From Maricaulis maris_C (lineage in GTDB: Bacteria > Pseudomonadota > Alphaproteobacteria > Caulobacterales > Maricaulaceae): a stretch of DNA of 64,000 nt. Under the pieces are notes generated by a model. It was not told the origin of the DNA. It ran no database searches and saw only the letters and a list, made by a program, of their open reading frames with translations. The position numbers were made by a program, and so were the translations under genes. The stretch spans positions 1 to 64,000 of the forward strand of contig NZ_JAGDYT010000014.1 of assembly GCF_049116555.1 (NCBI RefSeq), given 5' to 3'. Shown piece by piece: positions 18,227 through 26,896 of this stretch. The stretch's first letter is position 1. Every line of letters starts with the position of its first letter.

Positions 18227-19501
18227 TCAGTAACCGGCCAGTTCGACGCGGAAGCCGGCGGTCTGCAGCGCGCCACGGATCCGGTCCATATGGGCGCCAT
18301 CCTGAGCCTCCAGCGAGATGTCGATATAGGTCACCTTGGCGGGCAGGTCCGAGAAGGTCTTGTGATAGGCGACATCGGTGACATTGCCTTCGGCCCGCGA
18401 GATGATGTCCGACACGGCGGACAATTGCCCCGGCACATCCACAAGCTCGATCCGGAACCGCGCCAGACGGCTGGACCGCGCCAGATCGCGCAGCAGCAAT
18501 GAGGACAGGAGACGGGTGTCGACATTACCGCCGGACAGGACCAGTCCGACACGCTTGCCGGCAAAGCGCCCGGGATGTGCGAGCACAGCGGCGAGACCGA
18601 CCGCGCCGGCGCCTTCGGGCAGAACCCGCATCTGCGAGATGAAGAGATTGAGCGCTCGCTCGATCTGGCGCTCATCGACCAGGAGAACATCATCAAGAAG
18701 GTCCATGAGGAGACGACTGGTCAGCCCGCCCGGCTCACGCACGGCAATCCCCTCGGCGAGAGTGAAACCACCGACCGGGCGATCTTCGCCATGAAACCGG
18801 TTGGCGAAAGACGGAAAGAGATCGGACTGGACCCCGACCAGTTCGATGTCCGGCTTGATCCGCCGCGCGGCCAGGCCGGCACCGGCCGCCAGGCCGCCAC
18901 CTCCCACCGGGAAGACCAGCACATCAAGGTCAGGCAGGTCCTCGAGCATCTCCATGGCCAGTGTCCCCTGCCCGGCCAGCACGACCGGGTCGTCAAAGGG
19001 GTGGATAAACACCGCACCACCGGTTTCCGCCTCGACCAGCGCCAGCGTCTTGGCGGCATCGAAATCAGCCCCGGCGATCTCGACCTCGGCGCCCAGGGCG
19101 CGGGTTGCATGCACTTTCACCATGGGCGTGCCGGTCGGCATGAAGATTCGCGCGCGAACCCCCATCGCCGCGGCGCTGCGGGCCACACCCTGGGCGTGAT
19201 TGCCGGCAGAGGCGGCCACAACCCCGCGCGCGCGCTCATCGGGACTGAGGGCCGCGAGCCGGGCAAAGGCGCCACGCTCCTTGAAGGAGCCGGTCACCTG
19301 AAGATTCTCCAGCTTCACAAACAACGCGCAACCGGCCACGTCCGATAGGCCCGGTGAGGCAATCAGCGGCGCGCGCAGAATCCCGCCAAACCCGTCCGCC
19401 CGCAACTGGTCGACATGATCGAAGGCCGCCTCGATGGCAGCGTCGCGAGGCTTTGGCGTGGCGCACCTATCCATCATCGGTGATTGGGCAGTCGTGGGCA
19501 T
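18227..19501 (-). CDS. ilvA: Threonine dehydratase (threonine ammonia-lyase) with C-terminal ACT domain
   Basis: A 424-residue fold-type II PLP enzyme. Lys74 in VTGSFKERGA binds PLP, SAGNHAQGVA is the substrate loop and PVGGGGLAAG binds the phosphate. Residues about 335-424 form an ACT-like regulatory domain (RIELVDVPGQLSAVSDII). It converts threonine to 2-oxobutanoate, the first step of isoleucine synthesis. The product can also feed propionyl-CoA, which the methylmalonyl-CoA mutase in this window would use. A strong terminator ends only 25 bases before the start, preceded by a short Ile/Thr-rich frame, suggesting attenuation. The short ~420-residue form is common in alphaproteobacteria. Confidence 0.93.
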   Translation of the reverse strand: MPTTAQSPMMDRCATPKPRDAAIEAAFDHVDQLRADGFGGILRAPLIASPGLSDVAGCALFVKLENLQVTGSFKERGAFARLAALSPDERARGVVAASAGNHAQGVARSAAAMGVRARIFMPTGTPMVKVHATRALGAEVEIAGADFDAAKTLALVEAETGGAVFIHPFDDPVVLAGQGTLAMEMLEDLPDLDVLVFPVGGGGLAAGAGLAARRIKPDIELVGVQSDLFPSFANRFHGEDRPVGGFTLAEGIAVREPGGLTSRLLMDLLDDVLLVDERQIERALNLFISQMRVLPEGAGAVGLAAVLAHPGRFAGKRVGLVLSGGNVDTRLLSSLLLRDLARSSRLARFRIELVDVPGQLSAVSDIISRAEGNVTDVAYHKTFSDLPAKVTYIDISLEAQDGAHMDRIRGALQTAGFRVELAGY

Positions 19502-19526
19502 GGTCGGTCTCCGGCAGACCGCACAG

Positions 19527-19559
19527 AAAAAACCCCGCTTCTGGTGTCAGAAGCGGGGT
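19527..19559 (-). terminator. Strong intrinsic terminator, possible attenuator, directly before ilvA
   Basis: Perfect 12-bp arms ACCCCGCTTCTG and CAGAAGCGGGGT around a four-base loop, followed on the minus strand by a run of six T. The T-run ends 25 bases upstream of the ilvA ATG. Either it ends the upstream operon or, given its position in the ilvA leader, it acts as an attenuator. Confidence 0.85.
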
Positions 19560-19585
19560 GAAACTGCACGATACCTAAAAAGGGG

Positions 19586-19660
19586 TCAGGTCGTGGCGGT
19601 CATCGCTCCAGACGGCGCTATGACGGTGATAATCGAAATAAGCGGAAAGCGAGCGGCCAT
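19586..19660 (-). CDS. Candidate ilvA leader peptide
   Basis: A 24-codon frame with ATG at 19660 and TGA 26 bases before the terminator. Its core PLISIITVIAP contains four Ile codons (ATT, ATT, ATC and the rare ATA), and the end has a TATT run of Thr/Ala. Ile, Thr, Val and Leu together make up about half of the peptide, as in leader peptides of branched-chain amino-acid operons. I see no strong ribosome site before the ATG; an earlier in-frame ATG exists upstream. Expression is inferred only from composition and position. Confidence 0.45.
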   Translation of the reverse strand: MAARFPLISIITVIAPSGAMTATT

Positions 19661-19805
19661 GCGCAAGCAAGCGGCTCGTGTGCCCGCCGACTGCCCCTGC
19701 ATGATTTTGCCCGCATTCAGGCGCATGACGCCATTCTCCAACAAGATTTCACTGTCACCATGCCCAAACACGACAATCCTGTCCAGCGCTTAAACGGTCA
19801 CTCAC

Positions 19806-20375
19806 TCACCCGGCCGCGTCATAAGCCTGTTTGAGCCAGGCGATGACCTCGGCGTCCACGCCCTCCACGCTTTCCAGCCGAACCCGGTGGGTGCACATGG
19901 CGTTGAAAGAGCCGGAAGCCTCCAGGCGGCCGGCAGGTTCGAGTCCTTTCAGATTCAGCCCCAGATCGACCCGTGTCTTGGTGGAGGGCTGGACCAGACC
20001 GAATTGCTTGGCCCGTCGCAACGAGACATAGGCCTTCTTGGGCGCCAGCTCGGCATCCCCGCCAAAGCCGGTCGCGACGGACGCCAGAGCCTCATAGATC
20101 GGCCTCAGCCCGGCTTTCGGTCCGGCATATTGCGCCTCCACGAGATCCGTTGCGGCGACCGGGGCAGAGACGACGCGGCCCTTCACTTCATGAGCCACAA
20201 GATTGGCGAAGCCATGGGTCATGCCGTGCTCGGTCTTGAGCAGCTTGACCATCTCGCCATGCTTTTCCAGCCCGCTTGCCTTGACGATCGCCACCCAGTC
20301 GCCGAGTGGCTTTCCGGTCTTTTCCGGCATGTTGGCGATCATGGATCGCGCCATGTCTTCCGGTGATTGCGCCAT
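19806..20375 (-). CDS. DUF4287/DUF5655 domain protein
   Basis: A 189-residue cytoplasmic protein. The N-terminal half (SMIANMPEKTGKPLGDWV ... KTEHGMTHGFANLV) is the DUF4287 domain. The C-terminal half, with KKAYVSLRRAKQFGLVQP, matches DUF5655. Neither has a known biochemical role. It ends the ArsR-AHSA1 operon with only two bases between its start and the upstream stop, an association seen widely among proteobacteria. Confidence 0.82.
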   Translation of the reverse strand: MAQSPEDMARSMIANMPEKTGKPLGDWVAIVKASGLEKHGEMVKLLKTEHGMTHGFANLVAHEVKGRVVSAPVAATDLVEAQYAGPKAGLRPIYEALASVATGFGGDAELAPKKAYVSLRRAKQFGLVQPSTKTRVDLGLNLKGLEPAGRLEASGSFNAMCTHRVRLESVEGVDAEVIAWLKQAYDAAG

Positions 20376-20377
20376 GA

Positions 20378-20968
20378 TCAGGCCTCCTCATTGACAGAAA
20401 TTGCGGACAGCTCGGGCGCACGCTCAAGCGGCCAGTTGGCCGACAGTGCCGCCTTCGGCGTCATCGGCGCCATCAGCGAGAACATGAAAAGCATCATGCG
20501 CCCCCCCATCGTCACCTTGCCGGTCTCCACCAGCGCCTTGAGATTTTCGCAGATAAATTTCGCGCCCTGCGCCATCTGCTTCTCGGACTTCGAGACCGGA
20601 TCAGACGCGGCATGCTCATTGATGAGAGTGAATTCGACGCCGCCATCCACCGGCTTGAGGACGTAGCGCACGATTGAAACCGGATCGTCCGAGGTGGTGA
20701 AGCGAAAGGTGTGGGCATAGCGGTGTGGCGGTTCGAACTCGATCACCTTGCCCATCACCAGGGTGTGTTTGCCATCAGGCGTCCGCATGGCAAAGGCCGC
20801 GCCCTCGCCCAGGCCGGGCGTGTCATATTGTCCGTTGAAGAAAAACGGCATGGGCCGGTCGGTACGGATCAGTTCCGACCAGACCTGGTCGATGCCAGCC
20901 TTGATGATGACCCGGTACATCGAGGTTCGGACCTCGCCGGACAATTGTTTGGCTGCAGCCTCTGTCAT
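20378..20968 (-). CDS. SRPBCC (AHSA1-like) domain protein
   Basis: A 196-residue protein with an activator-of-Hsp90-like START/SRPBCC fold. The N-terminal MYRVIIKAGIDQVWSELI is the typical first strand and helix, then FFFNGQYDTPGLGEGAAF and a long C-terminal helix. Such proteins bind small hydrophobic ligands and are commonly coded directly after an ArsR repressor, as here (four-base overlap). A C-terminal extension of about 40 residues is rich in Met and Ala. Ligand unknown. Confidence 0.85.
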   Translation of the reverse strand: MTEAAAKQLSGEVRTSMYRVIIKAGIDQVWSELIRTDRPMPFFFNGQYDTPGLGEGAAFAMRTPDGKHTLVMGKVIEFEPPHRYAHTFRFTTSDDPVSIVRYVLKPVDGGVEFTLINEHAASDPVSKSEKQMAQGAKFICENLKALVETGKVTMGGRMMLFMFSLMAPMTPKAALSANWPLERAPELSAISVNEEA

Positions 20969-21354
20969 GACGTTTCCCCCTTTTTGCGAGCGTCTGTTTC
21001 CGCCTCGTCATCGCGCCCCTCGCGGGCGCGCCTCTGTTCGGCAAGATATTTGATATCCAGCATGCGACCGGCCCACAGGGCCGAATACTCACTTGTCCAG
21101 CGATCATGAATCATCTGGATCGGTACGGCATTCATGTAGAGATGACGGGTCCGGCCGCGCTTGTCGGAAATGATCAGGCCGGCGTCCTCCAGAACGGAGA
21201 GATGGCGCATCACCGCGATCCGGCTGACATCGAAACGGCGGGCAACCTCGCCCACCGAAGCCCCCGGCTGATTGCGGACGATATCCAGCATTCCGCGCCG
21301 CGTCGCATTGGCGAGCGCCTGGAAAACCGCGTCCATGGAAGCCGGAGACATCAT
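20965..21354 (-). CDS. ArsR-family winged-helix transcriptional repressor
   Basis: A 129-residue regulator beginning MMSPASMDAVFQALANATRRGML. The recognition region is GEVARRFDVSRIAVMRHLSVLEDAGLI, followed by the wing. It lacks the metal-binding ELCVCDL-type box and belongs to the non-metal group that controls SRPBCC genes. The ATG follows GAGGGTG. It shares a four-base overlap with the AHSA1 gene and probably controls its own operon through the GTAA...TTAC palindrome 14 bases upstream of its start. Confidence 0.9.
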   Translation of the reverse strand: MMSPASMDAVFQALANATRRGMLDIVRNQPGASVGEVARRFDVSRIAVMRHLSVLEDAGLIISDKRGRTRHLYMNAVPIQMIHDRWTSEYSALWAGRMLDIKYLAEQRRAREGRDDEAETDARKKGETS

Positions 21355-21367
21355 TTCACCCTCACAT

Positions 21368-21383
21368 GTAATGATTATGTTAC
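21368..21383. promoter_or_regulatory. Putative ArsR autoregulatory operator
   Basis: GTAATGATTATGTTAC, with GTAA/TTAC arms around an eight-base AT-rich centre in otherwise GC-rich DNA, just upstream of the repressor's ribosome site. Confidence 0.4.
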
Positions 21384-21926
21384 CTATTGCGACGCAGGGC
21401 GCAAGCAAAAACAGGTGAGTCCAAACCGCTGTATAATTTCAGCTACTTGTCACTTCAGGACACCGACGCTCTGGGCCAACGACGTTCTGGATCGGCGCAC
21501 GTTCTGGGGCGGTGCACGCCTGGGCGCGGTGCCACGCCAATTGGGCGAGCGCACCCATTTCCCAAGCACTGCGCGACCGGTCAGAACAGACCAAAAGACC
21601 GCATCCACGCCGTTCGGCTCTCCACATATCAACGCGGGTAGCCGGGACGGGTTTGTGAACCGGACCGAACCAGCGACTTCCCTTCACCCCCGGGAAAGGG
21701 TCAGGATGAGCGGGAAATCCCGGCCCGCGCGCGACGCCTCCCGGGGCCGCCCCCTGGAGCACTGCCTGCCCGGGCTGACCGAAGAGGCGGCGACGATGCA
21801 AGCGCTCACCCCATCTTTCGCAGTGCAACATTTCGCTTCCATCAGCCGCGCGAAGCGGGTTCTATGTTACCGATAACGGCGCGCGGCCCCGCGCGCGCCA
21901 CCCCTGACCCTATTGGGAGACGCCGC
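21384..21926. other. 543-base stretch without a convincing gene, upstream of pyruvate carboxylase
   Basis: Open frames here are Arg/Pro/Gly-rich and lack ribosome sites, so I call none. It holds a TATAAT hexamer at 21432-21437 without an evident -35 partner, several GC-rich inverted segments near 21690-21780, and the GTTACCGATAAC operator near its end. It could contain a long pyc leader or a small RNA; I cannot identify one. Confidence 0.5.
21866..21877. promoter_or_regulatory. Palindromic LacI-type operator candidate upstream of pyruvate carboxylase
   Basis: GTTACCGATAAC, with perfect GTTA/TAAC arms, 50-61 bases before the pyc start codon. It differs by one base from the transaldolase site at 18175-18186. 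Confidence 0.55.
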
Positions 21927-24900
21927 GTGCCCACCGAAAAACTCCTCATCGCCAATCGTAGTGAAATTGCCATCCGCATCATGCGCGCCGCCACCGAGCT
22001 CGGCCTGCGGACGGTCGCGATCTATGCGGAAGAGGACAAACTGGCCCTGCACCGTTTCAAAGCGGATGAGAGCTATCGGGTCGGGGCCGGTCTGGGTCCG
22101 GTGAAAGCCTATCTCGATATCGACGGCATCATTGCCATCGCCAGAAAGTGCGGCGCGACCCTGATCCATCCCGGCTATGGATTCCTGTCGGAAAACCCGG
22201 ATTTCGCCGAGGCCTGCGCCGCGGCCGGGCTGACCTTTGTCGGCCCCTCCCCCGAGGTCATGAAATCGCTCGGCAACAAGGTTGCCGCCCGCAATATGGC
22301 GGTCGAGGCCGATGTGCCCGTCGTGCCGGCAACCGGCCCCCTGCCCGCGGGCGAGGACGACTGGGCGAAGCTGGCGGATGAGGTCGGCTATCCGCTCATG
22401 CTGAAGGCCAGCTGGGGCGGCGGCGGACGCGGCATGCGGGTGATCGAGAATGCCGACCAGCTGCACGACCAGGCCCGGGCCGGGCGCCGGGAGGCCGAAG
22501 CGGCTTTCGGCAATGGCGAGGTCTATCTGGAAAAGCTGATCCGCAAGGCACGCCATATCGAGGTCCAGATTCTCGGCGACAGCCATGGCAATCTCGTCCA
22601 CCTCTTTGAGCGCGACTGCACGGTCCAGCGACGCAATCAGAAAGTCGTCGAGCGCGCTCCGGCACCGGACATGAGCGAGGACACCCGCTCCGCGATCTGC
22701 GAGGCCGCGCTGCGCCTGGTGCGCCATGCCGGCTATTGCGGCGCCGGCACGGTGGAATTCCTGCTCGATGCGGAGAGCGGCAAATTCTACTTCATCGAGG
22801 TCAATCCGCGCGTCCAGGTCGAGCATACCGTGACCGAGGAAGTCACCGGGATCGACATTGTCCGGGCCCAGATCCAGATCGCGCGCGGTGGTCATATCGG
22901 TGATGAGCGCGAGACCGGCGTTCCGGAACAGTCGAAAATCGTGCTGCACGGCCACGCCCTGCAATGCCGGGTCACCACGGAAGACCCGCAAAACAATTTC
23001 ACGCCGGATTATGGCCGCATCACCGCCTATCGGGGTGCCACCGGTTTCGGTATCCGGCTCGATGGCGGGACCGCCTATTCGGGCGCTGTCATCACCCGCT
23101 ATTTCGACAGTCTGCTGGAGAAAGTCACCGCCTGGGCCGCCACGCCGGAAGAGGCCGTCCGCCGGATGGACCGGGCCCTGCGCGAGTTTCGCATCCGCGG
23201 CGTCTCGACCAATATCGCCTTCCTGGAAAACGTCATCAATCACCCCGATTTCGTGTCGGGCAATATCACCACCCGCTTCATCGACACCACGCCGGCCCTG
23301 TTCGATTCCCCCAAGCGCCGAGACCGGGCCACCCGTCTGCTCGGATATATTGCCGATGTCTCGGTCAATGGAAATCCGGAAGTCGCTGGACGCCCGCTGC
23401 CGCCCGCCCATGCTGTCATTCCGGTCCCGCCCGCCAGCACCGGCACGGCGCCGGACGGCACCAAGCAATTGCTCGACCGGCTCGGACCGGAAGGCTTTCG
23501 CGACTGGATGCTGGCCCAGGAGCGCGTGCTGATCACCGACACGACGATGCGCGACGGCCATCAATCCCTGCTGGCCACCCGCATGCGCTCGCACGACATG
23601 GTCACCGTTTCGGAAGCCTATGCCGAACACCTCTCCCAACTCTTCTCGGTAGAGTGTTGGGGTGGCGCGACTTTCGATGTCGCCTTGCGCTTCCTGAAGG
23701 AGGACAGTTGGGACCGCCTCGCCGATCTGCGCGAGCGCATGCCGAATGTGATGCTGCAAATGCTGCTGCGCGCCTCCAATGCGGTCGGCTACACGAATTA
23801 TCCCGACAATGCGGTTGACCTTTTCGTCCGCCAGGCGGCCGAGACCGGTATTGATGTCTTCCGCGTCTTCGACAGTCTCAACTGGGCGGACAACATGAAA
23901 GTCGCCATGGAGTCGGTGCTCAGGACCGACCGGCTCTGCGAGGCGGCGATCTGCTATACCGGCGATCTCGGGCATCCCGAACGGCCCAAATACCAGCTCG
24001 ACTATTATCTCGACCTCGCCCGCGAGCTCAAATCCGCCGGCGCCCACATCATCGGCATCAAGGACATGGCCGGCCTGTGCCGTCCGGCACAGATCCGTTC
24101 TCTGGTGAAGGCGCTGAAAGACGAGACCGGCCTGCCAATCCACTATCACACGCATGACACGTCCGGCATTGCCGCCGCCACCGTGCTGGCAGCGTGCGAG
24201 GCCGGCGCGGATGCGGTCGATGCCGCGATGGACAGCTTCTCCGGCCTGACTTCCCAGCCCAATCTCGGCTCGATCATCACCGCCCTGGGCGATACACCGC
24301 GCGATACCGGGATCGACCCGGCCGTGATCCGCCGTTTCTCCGATTACTGGGAAGATGTCCGCACCCAGTATGCCGCCTTCGAGCCTGACCTCCGTGCCGG
24401 CGCCTCAGAGGTCTATCTGCACGAAATGCCCGGCGGACAATTCACCAATCTCAAGGAGCAGGCGCGCTCGATGGGCCTCGCCGAGCGCTGGCATGAAGTC
24501 GCCAAGATGTATGCCGCGGTGAACATGATGTTCGGTGACATCGTCAAGGTGACCCCCTCCTCCAAAGTCGTGGGCGACATGGCGCTCTACATGGTCTCAT
24601 CCGGCCTGACGCCGGACGATGTGCTCGACCCGGATACTGACATCAATTTTCCAGAAAGCGTGATCGGCCTCCTGCGCGGCGATCTCGGTCAACCGCCCGG
24701 CGGTTGGCCTCCCGCTCTGCAAGCCAAGGCCCTGAAGGGCGAGACACCGGTCACGGGACGCCCGGGCCAGCATCTCGAGCCGGTCGATTTCGACGCCGTT
24801 CGCAAGACCATCATGGGTCATGGCGAGCGCAGCGTGAACGATAATGATCTGTGTTCCGCGATCATGTACCCCAAGGTCTTCGCCGACTATGAGGATCACC

Positions 24901-25367
24901 GCCGCGAATTCGGACGGGTCGACCGCCTGCCGACGCCGGTCTTCTTCTACGGTATGGAACCGGGCGAGGAGATTTCCGTCGATATTGATCCGGGCAAGGC
25001 GCTCAATATCCGCCTGATGGCCATCGGCGAACCGAATGATCACGGCGAACGAGAGGCCTTCTTCGAGCTCAATGGCCAGCCGCGCGTGGTCCGGGTCGAC
25101 GACAAGTCGGTCGCCTCGACCGTCATCGCCAATGAAAAGGCGGACGTGGCCAATACAGCGCATATCCCAGCGCCGATGCCGGGCCTGATCGCCACGGTCG
25201 CCGCCAAGGAAGGCGAGACCGTCAAGGCCGGCGAGCTCCTGATGACGCTGGAAGCGATGAAGATGGAGACCTCGATCACCGCGCCGCAGGCCGGCATGGT
25301 GAAACGCTTGCCCGTCAGCGCCGGGACCCAGGTCGATGCCAAGGACTTGCTGGCGGTGGTGGAGTAA
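21927..25367 (+). CDS. pyc: Pyruvate carboxylase
   Basis: A 1146-residue biotin enzyme that makes oxaloacetate from pyruvate, bicarbonate and ATP. Residues 1-450 are the biotin carboxylase ATP-grasp unit (KLLIANRSEIAIRIMRAA; SWGGGGRGMRV; EVNPRVQVEHTVTEEVTG). Residues about 530-1000 are the carboxyltransferase barrel, starting at DTTMRDGHQSLLATRMRS and including HYHTHDTSG. The C-terminal biotinyl domain has EAMKMET with Lys1112. I chose the GTG giving VPTEKLLIANR because GGGAG lies upstream; the longer frame from the ATG within the operator region is basic and non-conserved. Length matches single-chain pyruvate carboxylases. Confidence 0.97.
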   Translation: MPTEKLLIANRSEIAIRIMRAATELGLRTVAIYAEEDKLALHRFKADESYRVGAGLGPVKAYLDIDGIIAIARKCGATLIHPGYGFLSENPDFAEACAAAGLTFVGPSPEVMKSLGNKVAARNMAVEADVPVVPATGPLPAGEDDWAKLADEVGYPLMLKASWGGGGRGMRVIENADQLHDQARAGRREAEAAFGNGEVYLEKLIRKARHIEVQILGDSHGNLVHLFERDCTVQRRNQKVVERAPAPDMSEDTRSAICEAALRLVRHAGYCGAGTVEFLLDAESGKFYFIEVNPRVQVEHTVTEEVTGIDIVRAQIQIARGGHIGDERETGVPEQSKIVLHGHALQCRVTTEDPQNNFTPDYGRITAYRGATGFGIRLDGGTAYSGAVITRYFDSLLEKVTAWAATPEEAVRRMDRALREFRIRGVSTNIAFLENVINHPDFVSGNITTRFIDTTPALFDSPKRRDRATRLLGYIADVSVNGNPEVAGRPLPPAHAVIPVPPASTGTAPDGTKQLLDRLGPEGFRDWMLAQERVLITDTTMRDGHQSLLATRMRSHDMVTVSEAYAEHLSQLFSVECWGGATFDVALRFLKEDSWDRLADLRERMPNVMLQMLLRASNAVGYTNYPDNAVDLFVRQAAETGIDVFRVFDSLNWADNMKVAMESVLRTDRLCEAAICYTGDLGHPERPKYQLDYYLDLARELKSAGAHIIGIKDMAGLCRPAQIRSLVKALKDETGLPIHYHTHDTSGIAAATVLAACEAGADAVDAAMDSFSGLTSQPNLGSIITALGDTPRDTGIDPAVIRRFSDYWEDVRTQYAAFEPDLRAGASEVYLHEMPGGQFTNLKEQARSMGLAERWHEVAKMYAAVNMMFGDIVKVTPSSKVVGDMALYMVSSGLTPDDVLDPDTDINFPESVIGLLRGDLGQPPGGWPPALQAKALKGETPVTGRPGQHLEPVDFDAVRKTIMGHGERSVNDNDLCSAIMYPKVFADYEDHRREFGRVDRLPTPVFFYGMEPGEEISVDIDPGKALNIRLMAIGEPNDHGEREAFFELNGQPRVVRVDDKSVASTVIANEKADVANTAHIPAPMPGLIATVAAKEGETVKAGELLMTLEAMKMETSITAPQAGMVKRLPVSAGTQVDAKDLLAVVE

Positions 25368-25391
25368 AGCGAGGCGCGCCCCGCCAGACCC

Positions 25392-25850
25392 TCAGCTCTG
25401 TCGAGCGCGACTGGAGAGGGCCGCGATGAGCAGGCACGACAGCAATAGCAGGTCCAGCGCGTTGAACGCGATATCGATGCCGGACGCAGCGCCGCCGAGA
25501 AGAAAGTCATATTCCACGAACATGGATGCGATCAGCCACAGCGAGAAGTCGAGCGCGGTGGCGAGGAAATAGACCAGAAGCGCCTGTCCCGGGTGTCGGG
25601 GAAAACGCCAGGCCGCGACCAGATATCCCAGCACATAGCCAAGCCAGAGAAACAGGAATGGCAGGCGGACAATGCCGACGAACTGACCGGTCGCGCCGTC
25701 GACAAACTGCAGCCAGGGCACGCCGACCCGATAGCCGATCAGAACCGAAAACAGGCCTAACGCCCAGAGCGCTCGAGCCCACAGAACCGCCAACAGCACA
25801 CGGGCGGCCGGTGAGTCCTGATCAATGCGCAAGTGTACCGACTTGGCCAT
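25392..25850 (-). CDS. Uncharacterised membrane protein
   Basis: A 152-residue protein (from the ATG after GAGGGG) with four predicted membrane helices, among them LLAVLWARALWALGLFSVLIGY, LPFLFLWLGYVLGYLVAAW and FNALDLLLLSCLLIAAL. No recognisable family motif. A 14-bp AT-only-core palindrome sits 30 bases before the start. It is convergent with pyc. Confidence 0.6.
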   Translation of the reverse strand: MAKSVHLRIDQDSPAARVLLAVLWARALWALGLFSVLIGYRVGVPWLQFVDGATGQFVGIVRLPFLFLWLGYVLGYLVAAWRFPRHPGQALLVYFLATALDFSLWLIASMFVEYDFLLGGAASGIDIAFNALDLLLLSCLLIAALSSRARQS

Positions 25851-25879
25851 TACCCCTCGCGACCGCACCGTTCGACGCC

Positions 25880-25893
25880 ATCATATATATGAT
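25880..25893. promoter_or_regulatory. AT-rich palindrome upstream of the membrane-protein gene
   Basis: The perfect 14-base palindrome ATCATATATATGAT in GC-rich surroundings, 30 bases before the start at 25850. It could be an operator or an AT-rich promoter element. Confidence 0.4.
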
Positions 25894-25930
25894 ATCACCA
25901 TGAAACCAGTGCACATTTTCGGTTTCGGCG

Positions 25931-26893
25931 TCAGCGGCTCGCCTCAGCCATGCGCTGGATAAAGCCCTGCAACCGCTCCGGCTCGATGACCGGCGGCATG
26001 TGGCCGCGCGCATCCATTGTCTCGACATCGGCATCGGGTAAAGCGGCGGTCAGGGCCGCGATCTGCTCGGAGGCCGAGAGGATGCGGTCGTCCATGCCGT
26101 AAAACAGGCCAACCGGCAGGTCGATCTCGCCCAGGCGCGCAGTGATGTTGCCCATGTCGATGCCCACGGCATGCATGTCGGTCGCCGCGGCATAAAAGGC
26201 GTTCGGGCGAAGCGACAACAAGCCCCCGCCCTTGAAGCGGAAGTCCTCCGGTGCCGCGTCCGGTCCGAAGATAATCGCCAACGTTTTGGCGCCATTGCGG
26301 ATGGACATCGGGACAGCCAGGGTCTCGGCGATGAACCGCCGCATCCCCGGATTTGCGACATTGATGCCGGAAAAGGCCTCGGACGGCGTCTCCGGCGCCG
26401 TGATAAGCGCCGAGACCAGCGCCAGACCGCCGACCTGATCGGCATGGTTCAGCGCCAGGGCCAATGACACGGCGCCGCCCAGCGAATGCCCCACGAGCAG
26501 CGGCTTCTCAATCCCCTCCTTGGCCAGCATTTCGGCGATCATGCGGGCCTGCTCGGGAATGCGCGCCTGCTCATCACTGTCGCGCTCGGACCAGCCGCAG
26601 CCGGGACGGTCGACAGCGATCGCGCGATACCCGGCCTCGGCCAGCCGGTCGATCATCGCGTAGGAAAAATTGTGCAGATTACCGGCCAGGCCATGGATCA
26701 TCACAACCGGACGCCCCTCGCCCTTTTCGATCCAGTGCAGTCTCCCACCCTCGACCTCTGTGAAATGCCCTTTTGGAGGTATGGCGGCTGACGCCTTGGC
26801 CGCAACCGAGTGCGAAAAGCGCCAGGCGACGAGAAGTCCGACCAGGACCAGGCCGATAATGCCGCCAATGACGGAAAGGATGATGGTAAGCAT
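25931..26893 (-). CDS. Alpha/beta hydrolase with N-terminal membrane anchor
   Basis: A 320-residue hydrolase. Residues 1-25 form a membrane helix (LSVIGGIIGLVLVGLLVAW). The fold then shows the oxyanion HGLAGN, the nucleophile motif GHSLGG, an acidic residue in FYGMDDRIL and the His in ARGHMPPV. It is the third gene of a monooxygenase/SDR/hydrolase operon, three bases after the SDR stop. In that context it probably hydrolyses the ester or lactone made by the Baeyer-Villiger enzyme. Substrate is inference. Confidence 0.85.
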   Translation of the reverse strand: MLTIILSVIGGIIGLVLVGLLVAWRFSHSVAAKASAAIPPKGHFTEVEGGRLHWIEKGEGRPVVMIHGLAGNLHNFSYAMIDRLAEAGYRAIAVDRPGCGWSERDSDEQARIPEQARMIAEMLAKEGIEKPLLVGHSLGGAVSLALALNHADQVGGLALVSALITAPETPSEAFSGINVANPGMRRFIAETLAVPMSIRNGAKTLAIIFGPDAAPEDFRFKGGGLLSLRPNAFYAAATDMHAVGIDMGNITARLGEIDLPVGLFYGMDDRILSASEQIAALTAALPDADVETMDARGHMPPVIEPERLQGFIQRMAEASR

Positions 26894-26896
26894 GAA

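Noticed and set aside
21439..21831. 130-codon minus-strand frame in the pyc upstream region
   Set aside because: Arg/Pro/Gly-rich, no ribosome site and no recognisable domain; treated as non-coding.
21867..24155. Long minus-strand open frame opposite pyruvate carboxylase
   Set aside because: Antisense shadow of pyc; no ribosome site or domain motif.
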